Below are positions 42,447-49,977 of a stretch of 64,000 nucleotides of DNA, piece after piece (position 1 is the stretch's first letter; every line of letters begins with the position of its first letter). Source of the stretch: Nocardioides bizhenqiangii (GTDB lineage Bacteria; Actinomycetota; Actinomycetes; Propionibacteriales; Nocardioidaceae). The DNA lies in contig NZ_CP141059.1 of the NCBI RefSeq assembly GCF_034661235.1, positions 1 through 64,000 on the forward strand, in the 5' to 3' direction. The position numbers were made by a program, and so were the translations under genes. The notes beneath the pieces were generated by a model that worked only from the letters and a program-made list of their open reading frames with translations, was not told the DNA's origin and ran no database searches.

Positions 42447-43269
42447 CGTTGTGGTCCCTTTCAGTTCGGTCACGAGGCCGACCCCTCTCGACGATCCCGG
42501 TCAGGACCGACGGGTCCGACAGGTAGACCTCGTGCTCGCCGGTGCCCCGCACCGGAGGTCTGCCCGTCCACGAGGTGATCCGCCGGGCCGCGATCCGGAT
42601 CGGCGGGATGGTCTCCGACCCGAGCCCGACAGTGATGTCGACGCCCGCGAGGTCGCGGCGGCGGAGCCGGTACGTCGGGATGCCCGGCTCGTCGCGGATC
42701 ATCGCCTCGGCGTTCGCCCGGGTGGCGGCGAGTGCGGGGTCGTCGACCGTGACCGGTCGGCCGAGGATGAACTTCAGCAGGACGGCCTGGGCACCCACGT
42801 AGTCGCTGGGGTGGCGGCGGAGGTGCCGGCGAGAGGGCACCATCAGCACCCGTTGGGCCAGACCGCCGCCGGGCACGACGCCCAGGGCGGGCGGCTCCCA
42901 GGCGACCACCCGGCCCACCGCGCGCGGGTGCCTGGCCGCGAGGGCCAGTGCAATGACGGCGCCGGAACTGACACCGACAACCGTGGGAGAGTCCAGGCCG
43001 ACCGCCTCGATGAGCGCCCTCGCGTCGTCGGCGTGCTGGGCAGCGCCACCGCCGGGCCAGGAATCGCGCCCCGACCGGCCGGTACCGCGCCGGTCGTAGG
43101 CCGTCACCTGGTAGCCGGCTGCTGCCAGGCTCTCTGCCTGTGCGGCCAGCATCGTGGCGTCCTCGCCGCCGCCGTGAATGAGCAGCAGGGGGCTGCCCTC
43201 GCCGCGAATGTCTGCGGCGAGAGTCGTGTCGCGGACGAAGAGCTTCCTGGTGGTGGGGCGTACGGGCAT
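42439..43269 (-). CDS. Alpha/beta hydrolase
   Basis: 276 aa. Oxyanion loop HGGG at 32-35, nucleophile elbow GVSSG at 99-103 (Ser101), DRRGTGRSGR after strand 4, and a late His near residue 250. Could be an esterase, C-C bond hydrolase or haloperoxidase-like enzyme. First gene of the operon with the flavin monooxygenase (8-base overlap) and methyltransferase. A conserved 22-bp element lies 11 bp upstream of its start. Confidence 0.86.
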   Translation of the reverse strand: MPVRPTTRKLFVRDTTLAADIRGEGSPLLLIHGGGEDATMLAAQAESLAAAGYQVTAYDRRGTGRSGRDSWPGGGAAQHADDARALIEAVGLDSPTVVGVSSGAVIALALAARHPRAVGRVVAWEPPALGVVPGGGLAQRVLMVPSRRHLRRHPSDYVGAQAVLLKFILGRPVTVDDPALAATRANAEAMIRDEPGIPTYRLRRRDLAGVDITVGLGSETIPPIRIAARRITSWTGRPPVRGTGEHEVYLSDPSVLTGIVERGRPRDRTERDHNDD

Positions 43270-43280
43270 GACGAACCTCT

Positions 43281-43302
43281 AACGGACAAGTTGTTGAGTG
43301 AA
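43281..43302 (-). promoter_or_regulatory. Shared 22-bp element, copy 1 (hydrolase operon)
   Basis: The core GGACAAGTTGTTGAGTGAA (from 43284) matches the element before the membrane-protein gene at 44716 in 18 of 22 positions. It contains the palindrome ACAA-G-TTGT. Both copies lie just upstream of a minus-strand start, in the same orientation. Confidence 0.55.
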
Positions 43303-43330
43303 AATGGATGCACGCTGCTCGGCCGACCAG

Positions 43331-43367
43331 GAGAGCGCCCCGACCTGATGGGGGCCGGGGCGCTCTC
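43331..43367. terminator. Terminator hairpin
   Basis: GAGAGCGCCCCG pairs with CGGGGCGCTCTC across a 13-base loop (12-bp stem). It lies 16 bases past the stop of the minus-strand secreted-protein gene at 43383. Confidence 0.75.
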
Positions 43368-43382
43368 TCGGCAGGAGCAGGT

Positions 43383-43985
43383 TCAGCAGACGATCAGTAG
43401 CCCGAACGGCAGCGGGTCCGGGACACCATCGCCGTCAGGGGCGTGGGTCTCCACGACGACGAACCTTCCGAACGTCTCTTGGACAGGCCCCTTCCGCCAC
43501 ACGGACGCGGATCCGGCCACCGGCTCGGTGCCGCTGTGGGTCACGGACGGGATCACCAGGCAACCCAGGTGCGGACCGACGAACGTGACGAGGTAGCGCC
43601 CGGGCGTCTCGGTCTGCTCGGAGTCGATGATGCTGCCGCCCTCCTGGTCGATGAGGGACCCGTCGGCTCGCATCATCGCCCGACTCATCCCCAACACCCG
43701 GTGCGCCGCGTCGGCGGTTCCGGCCTCGAGGGCGCTGTCGGCGACCTTGGCGGCCTCGGCGAGCTGGACCGTGTCGAGCGTGTCCTCGTCGACCTTGGCG
43801 CCGGTGACCGCGTTGTTGGCGATATCGACGCTGCGGACGGCGCCGTCCTTGATGTGCCGCGAGGCGATGGAGTCCCTGGCGTGGCCGCCGGCCACGGCCG
43901 CGCCACCGCCGATGACGGCGACGGTCAGGGCGGCTCCGGCGAGGATCGTCGCGACGATTGAACCTTTGTTGGGCGTGCGGGTCAT
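43383..43985 (-). CDS. Secreted repeat-containing protein
   Basis: 200 aa from ATG 43985 (GAGAGAG upstream). N-terminal signal peptide or anchor (about residues 9-33), then imperfect repeats of the IKDGAVRSVDI/NNAVTGAKVDEDTL type (about 37-72), followed by a C-terminal domain with one Cys and a terminal Cys. The same repeat style occurs in many actinobacterial surface proteins, including the gene at 45560. Function unknown. Longer frames upstream run through the membrane gene and are rejected. Confidence 0.72.
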   Translation of the reverse strand: MTRTPNKGSIVATILAGAALTVAVIGGGAAVAGGHARDSIASRHIKDGAVRSVDIANNAVTGAKVDEDTLDTVQLAEAAKVADSALEAGTADAAHRVLGMSRAMMRADGSLIDQEGGSIIDSEQTETPGRYLVTFVGPHLGCLVIPSVTHSGTEPVAGSASVWRKGPVQETFGRFVVVETHAPDGDGVPDPLPFGLLIVC

Positions 43986-44014
43986 TGATGATCTCTCTCT
44001 TTGAGTCGGGTGGG

Positions 44015-44698
44015 TCATGCGGTGTGCGACCGGCGGGTCAGCGCGACGGAGGCGCTGGCGAAGCCGACGGCTGTGAGGACGTAGGCCAGGGCGGGGCCGG
44101 CGTTGCCGATGGCGGCACCCAGGACCCACTCGACCGGGACGGCGGCGACGATCGCCACGGCCATCCAGCGGGGAGCCATACGGGTCCGCCAGAGGACGAC
44201 CCCGAGCAGGATGCGGCCGAGCATGATGGACAACGCGAACGGCAGGATCACCAGGTAGACCGACGAGGACTCGATCGCCTCGTTGAGCGCGATGACGCTC
44301 GCCCGGTCGATCTCGTTCTGGGTAGCGACGTAGGTGATCAGCTGCATGGACGCCGCGGCGGCGCCGCAGCACGCGCCGACGATCCAGAGGCCACCGATCA
44401 GCGTGGCCGCCCGACCGGCGACCGAACGGAGCGCGACGTACATCGCAATCGCGGACGGCACCAGGGTGATGGCGCAGAGGATCGCGAATGCGACGGCGGC
44501 ACCGGCGGCGGCCGGGTGGTCGGCGAAGGCGTCGTACTGGGTGGCGTAGGAGCCGCCGAGGTCGTCGGGGGTGACGGCGTTGGAGGCCGCGAGGAGCAGC
44601 CAGGGCAGCGGCGCCGCGACGGCCAGGACACGGCGCCATCCGGCGCGACGCTCCGAGGTCACGCCGAGCACGTTGCTGTTGACGGTGGTGACAGACAT
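44015..44698 (-). CDS. Polytopic membrane protein of unknown function
   Basis: 227 aa from ATG 44698 (AAAAGGA 9 bases upstream). Five to six hydrophobic helices with small polar loops, e.g. LIGGLWIVGACCGAAAA and LVILPFALSIMLGRILLG. No recognised catalytic motif. It ends 29 bases before the secreted-protein start, so the two may form an operon. A 22-bp element shared with the hydrolase operon lies 17 bp upstream. Confidence 0.7.
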   Translation of the reverse strand: MSVTTVNSNVLGVTSERRAGWRRVLAVAAPLPWLLLAASNAVTPDDLGGSYATQYDAFADHPAAAGAAVAFAILCAITLVPSAIAMYVALRSVAGRAATLIGGLWIVGACCGAAAASMQLITYVATQNEIDRASVIALNEAIESSSVYLVILPFALSIMLGRILLGVVLWRTRMAPRWMAVAIVAAVPVEWVLGAAIGNAGPALAYVLTAVGFASASVALTRRSHTA

Positions 44699-44715
44699 TG
44701 TGAAGGTTCCTTTTG

Positions 44716-44737
44716 AATGGACAACATGTGGAGTGAA
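44716..44737 (-). promoter_or_regulatory. Shared 22-bp element, copy 2 (membrane-protein gene)
   Basis: The core GGACAACATGTGGAGTGAA (from 44719) matches the 43281 element at 18 of 22 positions, with differences only at positions 3, 10, 11 and 15. A TTGAGT -35-like hexamer lies immediately upstream on the minus strand. Confidence 0.55.
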
Positions 44738-44776
44738 CTCAACTGTAAACATTCACCGAACGGACTGTCAATTTAA

Positions 44777-45022
44777 ATGCGAACTCGTCATACCGCGGCG
44801 TTCGTGCTGCGACACGCCTTGGCCCAGAGCGGCGCGGACGACGCCTTCACGAAGCTGCTGCACCAGGACGCGATCGTGTATGCCGGCTACAGCGCCGGCG
44901 TCTGCGTACTAGGCCCGGATCTGTGCGGGCTCGAGCAGTGCGACGACCCAGAGGCGGTGCGCGCGACCTACGTCGAGGGTTCGTGGTGGCACCGGCACCG
45001 ACGGCGGTGCCAAACTCACGGC
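44777..45022 (+). pseudogene. Peptidase E (S51) family remnant
   Basis: About 60 codons (after MRTRH) resemble the middle of actinobacterial peptidase E/S51 proteins, including the nucleophile-serine motif YAGYSAG and GLEQCDDPEAV. The ~80 N-terminal and ~80 C-terminal residues expected are missing. The frame runs on through an Arg-rich stretch in phase into the deaminase gene. An 8-bp-arm hairpin (44987-45012, TGGCACCG/CGGTGCCA) separates them. I read it as a gene relic; a functional fusion is less likely. Confidence 0.65.
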
Positions 45023-45520
45023 ATGAGCCTCTCGGAGACCGATCTGACCCACCTGCGTCGGTGCTTGGAGCTGGCCCGTGAGGGCCTGGAGGACGGCGAC
45101 GAGCCGTTCGGGTCGCTGCTCGTCGACGCGGCTGGCACCGTCCGGTTCGAGGACCGCAACCGGGTCAAGGGTGGCGACGAGACCCGGCACCCGGAGTTCG
45201 AGATCGCCCGCTGGTCGGCGAGCCACCTGACGCCCGAGGAGCGCGCGTCGGCCACGGTCTACACCTCCGGTGAGCACTGCCCGATGTGCTCGGCGGCGCA
45301 CGGCTGGATGGGGCTGGGCCGGATCGTGTACGCCGCATCCTCCGCGCAGCTCACGGAGTGGCGGTCCGGCTGGGGCGCGCCGCCGTCCCCGGTGGCCCCG
45401 CTGCCGGTGTCGGCGGTCGCGCCCGCCGTGCCGGTCGACGGGCCGGCGCCGGAGCTCGAGGAGGAGATCCGCGAGCTGCACCACCGGCTGCACGCACAGC
45501 GAAGCTCCCGACCAGGCTGA
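45023..45520 (+). CDS. Cytidine/nucleoside deaminase family protein
   Basis: 165 aa from ATG 45023. Zinc site: HPE at 56-58 (usual HAE) and CPMC at 86-89 in TSGEHCPMCSAAHGWMGLG. It belongs to the guanine/tRNA-adenosine/cytosine deaminase fold; substrate unknown. The ribosome-binding site is poor and the frame is open upstream into the peptidase-E remnant. The stop codon lies in the loop of the terminator at 45499-45538. Confidence 0.82.
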   Translation: MSLSETDLTHLRRCLELAREGLEDGDEPFGSLLVDAAGTVRFEDRNRVKGGDETRHPEFEIARWSASHLTPEERASATVYTSGEHCPMCSAAHGWMGLGRIVYAASSAQLTEWRSGWGAPPSPVAPLPVSAVAPAVPVDGPAPELEEEIRELHHRLHAQRSSRPG

Positions 45521-45538
45521 CCTGGTCGGGAGCTTCGC
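45499..45538. terminator. Bidirectional terminator containing the deaminase stop codon
   Basis: GCGAAGCTCCCGACCAGG pairs perfectly with its complement across a 4-base loop CTGA (18-bp stem). The TGA in the loop (45518-45520) is the deaminase stop, so the last codons form the stem. It also lies downstream of the convergent gene at 45560. Confidence 0.85.
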
Positions 45539-45559
45539 GTTGCGGTCCTGCGGGTGGTC

Positions 45560-46204
45560 CTACTTCTCGACCGTGGCGCCGACCTTGACCGCGACGATCC
45601 GCGGGTCGAGGACCTGCGCGGAGTACGGCGCCTGCGCGCCGTCGCAGGTCATCGAGAGCTCGATGGGCGTCTGCGTGTTGATCGCGATGCCGTCGAGGCT
45701 GATCGTCCCGAGCTCGCCGCCGCCCGAGGCGACCCGGACCTCCGAGGTGGCGATGGTGCGGGTGAGCTCGGCGCCGATCGGCTGCGAGAGCGCGCAGGTG
45801 AAGTCGTTGACGTCGCCGCCGGTGTTGGTGACGTTGGCGGACGCCGACACCAGGTAGTTCCCGGCCGGGACCTCGAACTCGAAGATGGTCTTGTCCGGGT
45901 TCCCGGAGGTGATGTTGTGGAAGTTCAGGTCGTCGAAGTACGCCTTGGGGCCGGCGGTGAACGCCTGCTTCGCGGCCTTGTTGAGGTCGCTCTGGCCGAG
46001 CGAGCCGGCCTTGACCTTCTTGCCGGTCACGGACGCTTCGCCGAGGTCGATGGTCTTGACCTGGCTGTTCTTGATCTGCGGCGAGCCGACGGAGTTCTTC
46101 GCGACACCGGCGGCGTAGGCCACCCCGCCCACGCCGCTGACGGCGATGACGAGGGCCACGGAGGAGGCGACGTTGGAGTAGTTGAGCTTGTTCTTGATGT
46201 TCAT
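45560..46204 (-). CDS. Secreted repeat-containing protein
   Basis: 214 aa from ATG 46204. Signal segment about 10-33, then repeats such as VGSPQIKNSQVKTIDLG and SVTGKKVKAGSLGQSDL (about 37-75), then a beta-rich C-terminal domain with two Cys. It shares the IKxxxVxxxDL repeat style and layout with the 43383 protein, so the two are probably paralogous. Function unknown. Longer frame upstream is Arg-rich and rejected. Confidence 0.72.
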   Translation of the reverse strand: MNIKNKLNYSNVASSVALVIAVSGVGGVAYAAGVAKNSVGSPQIKNSQVKTIDLGEASVTGKKVKAGSLGQSDLNKAAKQAFTAGPKAYFDDLNFHNITSGNPDKTIFEFEVPAGNYLVSASANVTNTGGDVNDFTCALSQPIGAELTRTIATSEVRVASGGGELGTISLDGIAINTQTPIELSMTCDGAQAPYSAQVLDPRIVAVKVGATVEK

Positions 46205-46441
46205 GACGGATGGTGCCTTTCGGTGGGTGAAGCAGGTTTGGTTGGTTGACCTCAACTCTGTCCACCGGACGACACCCCTACATCCGCGAGCAGCACGCAG
46301 CCAACGACCCGCGGTACGTAATTCAGTCGCCGCCGAGGGGGCGTCACTACGTAGTCGGCTCTTCACGGTTCCCGTCGTCGGCGGAGCGCCCTAGGTTGGT
46401 TCCCGTCGGCCGAGAGCCGGCCATGCCACGTCGGAGGACCC

Positions 46442-46861
46442 ATGGGATCGCTGCTCAACCCCTACATCAGCTTCAAGGACAACGCGCGCGACGCGATGGA
46501 GTTCTACCAGTCGGTCTTCGGCGGCGAGCTCACCGTCAACACGTTCGGTGAGTACGGCGAGAAGTACGCCGAGGGCGCCGACCTCGTCATGCACAGCATG
46601 CTCACCACCGCCGGTGGGTTCACGCTGATGGCGGCCGACACCCCGCAGGGCATGGAGTTCACGCCCGGCTCGCAGATCACCATCAGTCTCTCCGGTGACG
46701 GCGACGACGCCGAGGCCATCCGTGGCTACTGGGAGGCGCTCGCCGAGGGCGCCACCGTGACCGTGCCGCTGGAGCAACAGGTGTGGGGCGACGAGTTCGG
46801 TCAGCTGACCGACCGGTTCGGCGTCGGCTGGCTGGTCAACATCGGCGGCGGGGCGGCGTAG
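46442..46861 (+). CDS. VOC-family (PhnB-like) protein
   Basis: 139 aa. One glyoxalase/PhnB-like module: PYISFKDNARDAMEFYQSVFGGEL, HSMLTTAGGFTLMAAD, WGDEFGQLTDRFGVGWLVNI (given here as parts of the conserved strand pattern). Such proteins bind small molecules; the metal ligands are not obvious. ATG start. The 237-bp spacer before it holds no gene I can support. The 3' end overlaps the convergent DUF2834 gene by 61 bases. Confidence 0.86.
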   Translation: MGSLLNPYISFKDNARDAMEFYQSVFGGELTVNTFGEYGEKYAEGADLVMHSMLTTAGGFTLMAADTPQGMEFTPGSQITISLSGDGDDAEAIRGYWEALAEGATVTVPLEQQVWGDEFGQLTDRFGVGWLVNIGGGAA

Positions 46862-47352
46862 CCGACGTCCGGATCCTGCGGCTGGCCGAGCGATAGCCGG
46901 CGCTGACGCTCGACGGTGGCGAGGTAGAACGCCCACCCGAACGAGAAGCTCGTGAACAGGGTGGCGACGAAGAACAGCCACGGCCGGGCGATGCCGCGCC
47001 GCCGACCGTCGATGATCGTCGCCAGCGGCAGCAAGACCACGTTGGCCACGGTGAAATCGGCGCCCGCCGACCCCGCGGCAGGGTTGTCGAACATGAGCTC
47101 CAGGTACTGAGCCCAGCTGCCGTCGCCCCAGAGCGGGTTGAAGAAGAGCCGGTCGGGCCCGTAGTCGAGGACGAACGTGACGTTGAAGTACCAGCCCAGT
47201 CCGATCGAGACCACCCCGACGACCAGGTAGACGACCTCGAGAGTGGAGAACATCGGGCCGGACGACGGCCTGCGGTAGATCGCCGGGTTGGACCGGACGA
47301 GCCAGGCCACGACCGCGATGCCGAGCACCGCGTGGACGACGAGGGACACCAT
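46801..47352 (-). CDS. DUF2834 membrane protein
   Basis: 183 aa from ATG 47352. Four hydrophobic helices and the DUF2834 core WAQYLELMFDNPAAGSAGAD followed by DGRRRGI and WLFFVATLF. Function unknown. The frame is open upstream through the TetR promoter but only the ATG at 47352 is membrane-protein-like. Divergent from a TetR regulator with a strong operator 27 bp upstream. Confidence 0.82.
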   Translation of the reverse strand: MVSLVVHAVLGIAVVAWLVRSNPAIYRRPSSGPMFSTLEVVYLVVGVVSIGLGWYFNVTFVLDYGPDRLFFNPLWGDGSWAQYLELMFDNPAAGSAGADFTVANVVLLPLATIIDGRRRGIARPWLFFVATLFTSFSFGWAFYLATVERQRRLSLGQPQDPDVGYAAPPPMLTSQPTPNRSVS

Positions 47353-47378
47353 GGGCCGAGGTTCGTGCCTTCGCAGGA

Positions 47379-47412
47379 GTTCTGTCAACTGTGACAGAAC
47401 ATCAGATCTGAT
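47379..47412. promoter_or_regulatory. TetR operator with adjoining palindrome
   Basis: GTTCTGTCA-ACTG-TGACAGAAC (47379-47400) has perfect 9-bp arms. The perfect palindrome ATCAGATCTGAT (47401-47412) follows directly. Both lie between the divergent DUF2834 and TetR genes. Confidence 0.75.
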
Positions 47413-47431
47413 AACCCCTACGATGCGAATC

Positions 47432-48028
47432 ATGGCCAGCCTGCCGCAGACCGCGCGCAGTGAGCGCACTCGGGAGGCACTGCGGCGCGCCGCCATGGTG
47501 CGGTTCCTGGCGCAGGGGGTCGAGGACACATCGGCCGAGCAGATCGCCGCGGACGCCGGCGTGTCGCTCCGCACGTTCTACCGGCACTTCAACTCCAAGC
47601 ACGACCTGCTGTTCGCCGACTACGACGCAGGACTCCAGTGGTTCCGGCACGCCCTCGCCGACCGACCCGCCGGCGAGCCGATCGTGGAGTCGGTCCTGGT
47701 CGCGGTCTTCGCGTTCCCGTACGACGCGGAGGCGGTCACGCAGATCGCGAACATGCGTGCCAACGAGCTCGACCCCGGCCGGATCGTCCGACACATGCGG
47801 GAGGTGCAGGCCGACTTCGCGCACGCGATCCGCGACCACCTGGCCCGCCGCAGCGGGGACCCGGAGGGCGAGGCACTCGAGATCACGGTGACCGCGCGCT
47901 GCGTCGCGGCTGCTGTCTTCGCCGGCATGGAGGTGTGGATGCACCGGGAGGAACGCTCCCTGGACGACCTCGCCGTGACCTGCCGCACCGCCCTCACCTG
48001 GATCGATCGAGGACTGCCGATCCACTAG
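47432..48028 (+). CDS. TetR family transcriptional regulator
   Basis: 198 aa from ATG 47432 (ATG three codons earlier possible). HTH about residues 12-58: EALRRAAMVRFLAQGVEDTSA, then ADAGVSLRTFYRHFNSKHDLL. The C-terminal domain resembles the mycofactocin-system/EthR-like class only loosely. A palindromic operator lies 20-50 bp upstream, so autoregulation and control of the divergent DUF2834 gene are likely. Confidence 0.9.
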   Translation: MASLPQTARSERTREALRRAAMVRFLAQGVEDTSAEQIAADAGVSLRTFYRHFNSKHDLLFADYDAGLQWFRHALADRPAGEPIVESVLVAVFAFPYDAEAVTQIANMRANELDPGRIVRHMREVQADFAHAIRDHLARRSGDPEGEALEITVTARCVAAAVFAGMEVWMHREERSLDDLAVTCRTALTWIDRGLPIH

Positions 48029-48059
48029 CCGATTCAGCTGAGCCGGGATACTGAGCGGC

Positions 48060-48692
48060 ATGTCCCACGCACCGATGCCCGGCGCCGAGTCCCTCGTCGA
48101 GCCGTTGCGCTCGCGGTGGAGCCCGAGCATCTTCGACGCGGAGCACCGGCTGCCGACCGCCGCCATCGTCACGCTCCTCCACGCCGCCCAGTGGGCTCCG
48201 AGCAGCGGCAACCTGCAGCCGTGGCGGTTCGTGGTGTGCGAGCGCGGCAGCACGCCGCACCAGGCGCTGGTGCCGCACCTGAGCCGCGGGAACTCGGGCT
48301 GGGTGCCGCGGGCGTCGGTGGTCTTCCTCTCCGCGACCCAGGTCGAGGACGCGCCCGACAAGGCGGCCGACGACAAGCCGGTCGACGTCCCGATCAACAT
48401 CTACTGCGTCGGCCAGGCAGCTGCCCACCTCAGCCTCCAGGCGCACTCGATGGGCCTGTGGGTGCACCAGTTCCGCGCCTTCGACAAGGACCCGGTCGCC
48501 GCCGCCCTCGGGGTGCCGCCGTGGTGGCGGATCCTCGCCGGCATCGCGGTCGGCGTCCGCGGCAACCCCGCCGGCGTCCCCGAGCGAGACCGCGAGCGGG
48601 AGCACCGGGTGCGCGCCCGCAAGCCGCTCGCCGAGATCGCGTACGGCGACGCGTGGGAGGTGCCGTGGGAGGGCGCTCTCAACCAGCCCTGA
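48060..48692 (+). CDS. Nitroreductase family protein
   Basis: 210 aa. FMN-binding features RSRWSPSIF, APSSGNLQPWRF and the C-terminal GDAWEVPW. The mid region AAAHLSLQAHSMGLWVHQF is typical of this family. It reduces nitro or quinone compounds with NAD(P)H; substrate unknown. ATG start, 31 bases after the TetR gene on the same strand. Confidence 0.88.
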   Translation: MSHAPMPGAESLVEPLRSRWSPSIFDAEHRLPTAAIVTLLHAAQWAPSSGNLQPWRFVVCERGSTPHQALVPHLSRGNSGWVPRASVVFLSATQVEDAPDKAADDKPVDVPINIYCVGQAAAHLSLQAHSMGLWVHQFRAFDKDPVAAALGVPPWWRILAGIAVGVRGNPAGVPERDREREHRVRARKPLAEIAYGDAWEVPWEGALNQP

Positions 48693-48733
48693 CCGCCGCC
48701 AGGATCTCGGGATCAACCTGCAACACTTGCCCG

Positions 48734-49213
48734 ATGACGACGTTCCACGACTTCAAGGCGGCCGACATCAACGGGGCCGCGATCGACCTCGCGTCGTACG
48801 AAGGCTCGGTCGTGCTGGTGGTGAACACCGCCTCGCAGTGCGGGTTCACCCCGCAGTACGCCGGGCTCCAGCGGCTCCACGACAGCTATGCCGACCAGGG
48901 CTTCGCGGTGCTCGGGTTCCCGTGCGACCAGTTCGGCCACCAGGAGCCCGGTGACGAAGCCGAGATCGCGGCCTTCTGCGAGAGCGAGTACGGCGTCACC
49001 TTTCCGATGTTCGCCAAGATCGAGGTCAACGGCGACGACGCCCACCCGCTCTACCAGTGGCTCAAGAGCGAGCAGAGCGGCCTCTTCGGCGGTGCGATCA
49101 AGTGGAACTTCACCAAGTTCCTGATCGGCCGGGACGGCTTGGTGGTCAACCGCTACGGGTCGACCACCAAGCCCGGCAAGATCCGCCCCGACATCGAGGC
49201 AGCTCTCGCTTGA
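48734..49213 (+). CDS. Glutathione peroxidase family protein
   Basis: 159 aa from ATG 48734. Catalytic Cys36 in NTASQCGFT, Gln in FPCDQFGHQEPG and Trp in IKWNFTKFLI, the peroxidatic triad. Actinobacterial members use thioredoxin or mycothiol rather than glutathione. The longer open frame upstream is a shadow of the nitroreductase gene. Follows nitroreductase by 41 bases; detoxification is a likely common theme. Confidence 0.93.
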   Translation: MTTFHDFKAADINGAAIDLASYEGSVVLVVNTASQCGFTPQYAGLQRLHDSYADQGFAVLGFPCDQFGHQEPGDEAEIAAFCESEYGVTFPMFAKIEVNGDDAHPLYQWLKSEQSGLFGGAIKWNFTKFLIGRDGLVVNRYGSTTKPGKIRPDIEAALA

Positions 49214-49235
49214 CGTCCGGCGCCTGACGAGAGGC

Positions 49236-49859
49236 TCAGGCTGGCAGCCTCAGGATGGCGAGGATCGCGTTCAGGATCTGCCTGATCTGGCGGAGAACCC
49301 CCACGTTGTCCAGCAGCCCGGCGATGGCGCAGAGCAGGTTGCCGAGCAGGTTGCCCGGGCCTGGCGTGGCCACGATGTTGAGGACGATCCGGTTGAGGTG
49401 GACCTCCAGCCCCAGCAGGTTGAGGTCGAGCGGCCCGAGGACCAGGTTGAGGATCTGGCAGCTGGATGGTAGCTGGCGAGCACCGACCCGGTCACCCTCG
49501 ATCCGCTTGACCGGGATGGCGATCCGTCGGTTCTCCTCGCCGCGGAGCTCACCGTCGCCGTTCCTCAGAACCGCGTGCAGCCGGCCGATCGCGACCAGCT
49601 TGCCGGCCCGGTTCTCGAACCGGCGCGGGGTGAACCACCCGCGGACGGTGCCGGACCTTCCGTAGGTTCCGTACACCCACGACCGGGCGTCACCGAATTC
49701 CGATCCGAGGACCGGTCGTTGAGCGATCGACTGCTGGGTCGACACGGCGGTGTCCGCCGCCGATCGTGCCTGGGCCGGCGCGCTCCCGGGCGCCAGCAGC
49801 GCCGCGGCGACCACTGCTGCCATCAGCAGGGCCAGGCGCATGCGTAGTTGATCAAACAT
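49236..49859 (-). CDS. Secreted protein with conserved LLGNLLCAIAGLLD motif
   Basis: 207 aa from ATG 49859 (TGGAGGGA 8 bases upstream). Signal peptide about residues 1-30 ending AQA. The C-terminal third is hydrophobic beta-type with GPLDLNLLGLEVHLNRIVL and GNLLGNLLCAIAGLLD, containing two Cys. I have seen this C-terminal pattern in many actinobacterial secreted proteins but know no function. Convergent with the glutathione peroxidase gene. Confidence 0.72.
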   Translation of the reverse strand: MFDQLRMRLALLMAAVVAAALLAPGSAPAQARSAADTAVSTQQSIAQRPVLGSEFGDARSWVYGTYGRSGTVRGWFTPRRFENRAGKLVAIGRLHAVLRNGDGELRGEENRRIAIPVKRIEGDRVGARQLPSSCQILNLVLGPLDLNLLGLEVHLNRIVLNIVATPGPGNLLGNLLCAIAGLLDNVGVLRQIRQILNAILAILRLPA

Positions 49860-49977
49860 CTTCTTGCTCCCTCCACAGAACGGCGGAGTTCGCCGCTCCC
49901 TCCGGCGGGCGGTGCCCACAATCGTCCGGGGCAAACGATCACCGGACGAAACAGGCGCAGGTGCGGGCTCAGGGGCG

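Noticed and set aside
43383..44639. 418-aa minus-strand frame joining the membrane and secreted genes
   Set aside because: The first ~218 residues are the wrong frame of the 44015 membrane gene; the ATG at 43985 begins a proper signal peptide.
46205..46441. Possible small gene or RNA in the 237-bp spacer before the VOC gene
   Set aside because: Only a short palindrome ACTACGTAGT (46346-46355) stands out; no ORF with a ribosome-binding site and no stable RNA fold was evident.
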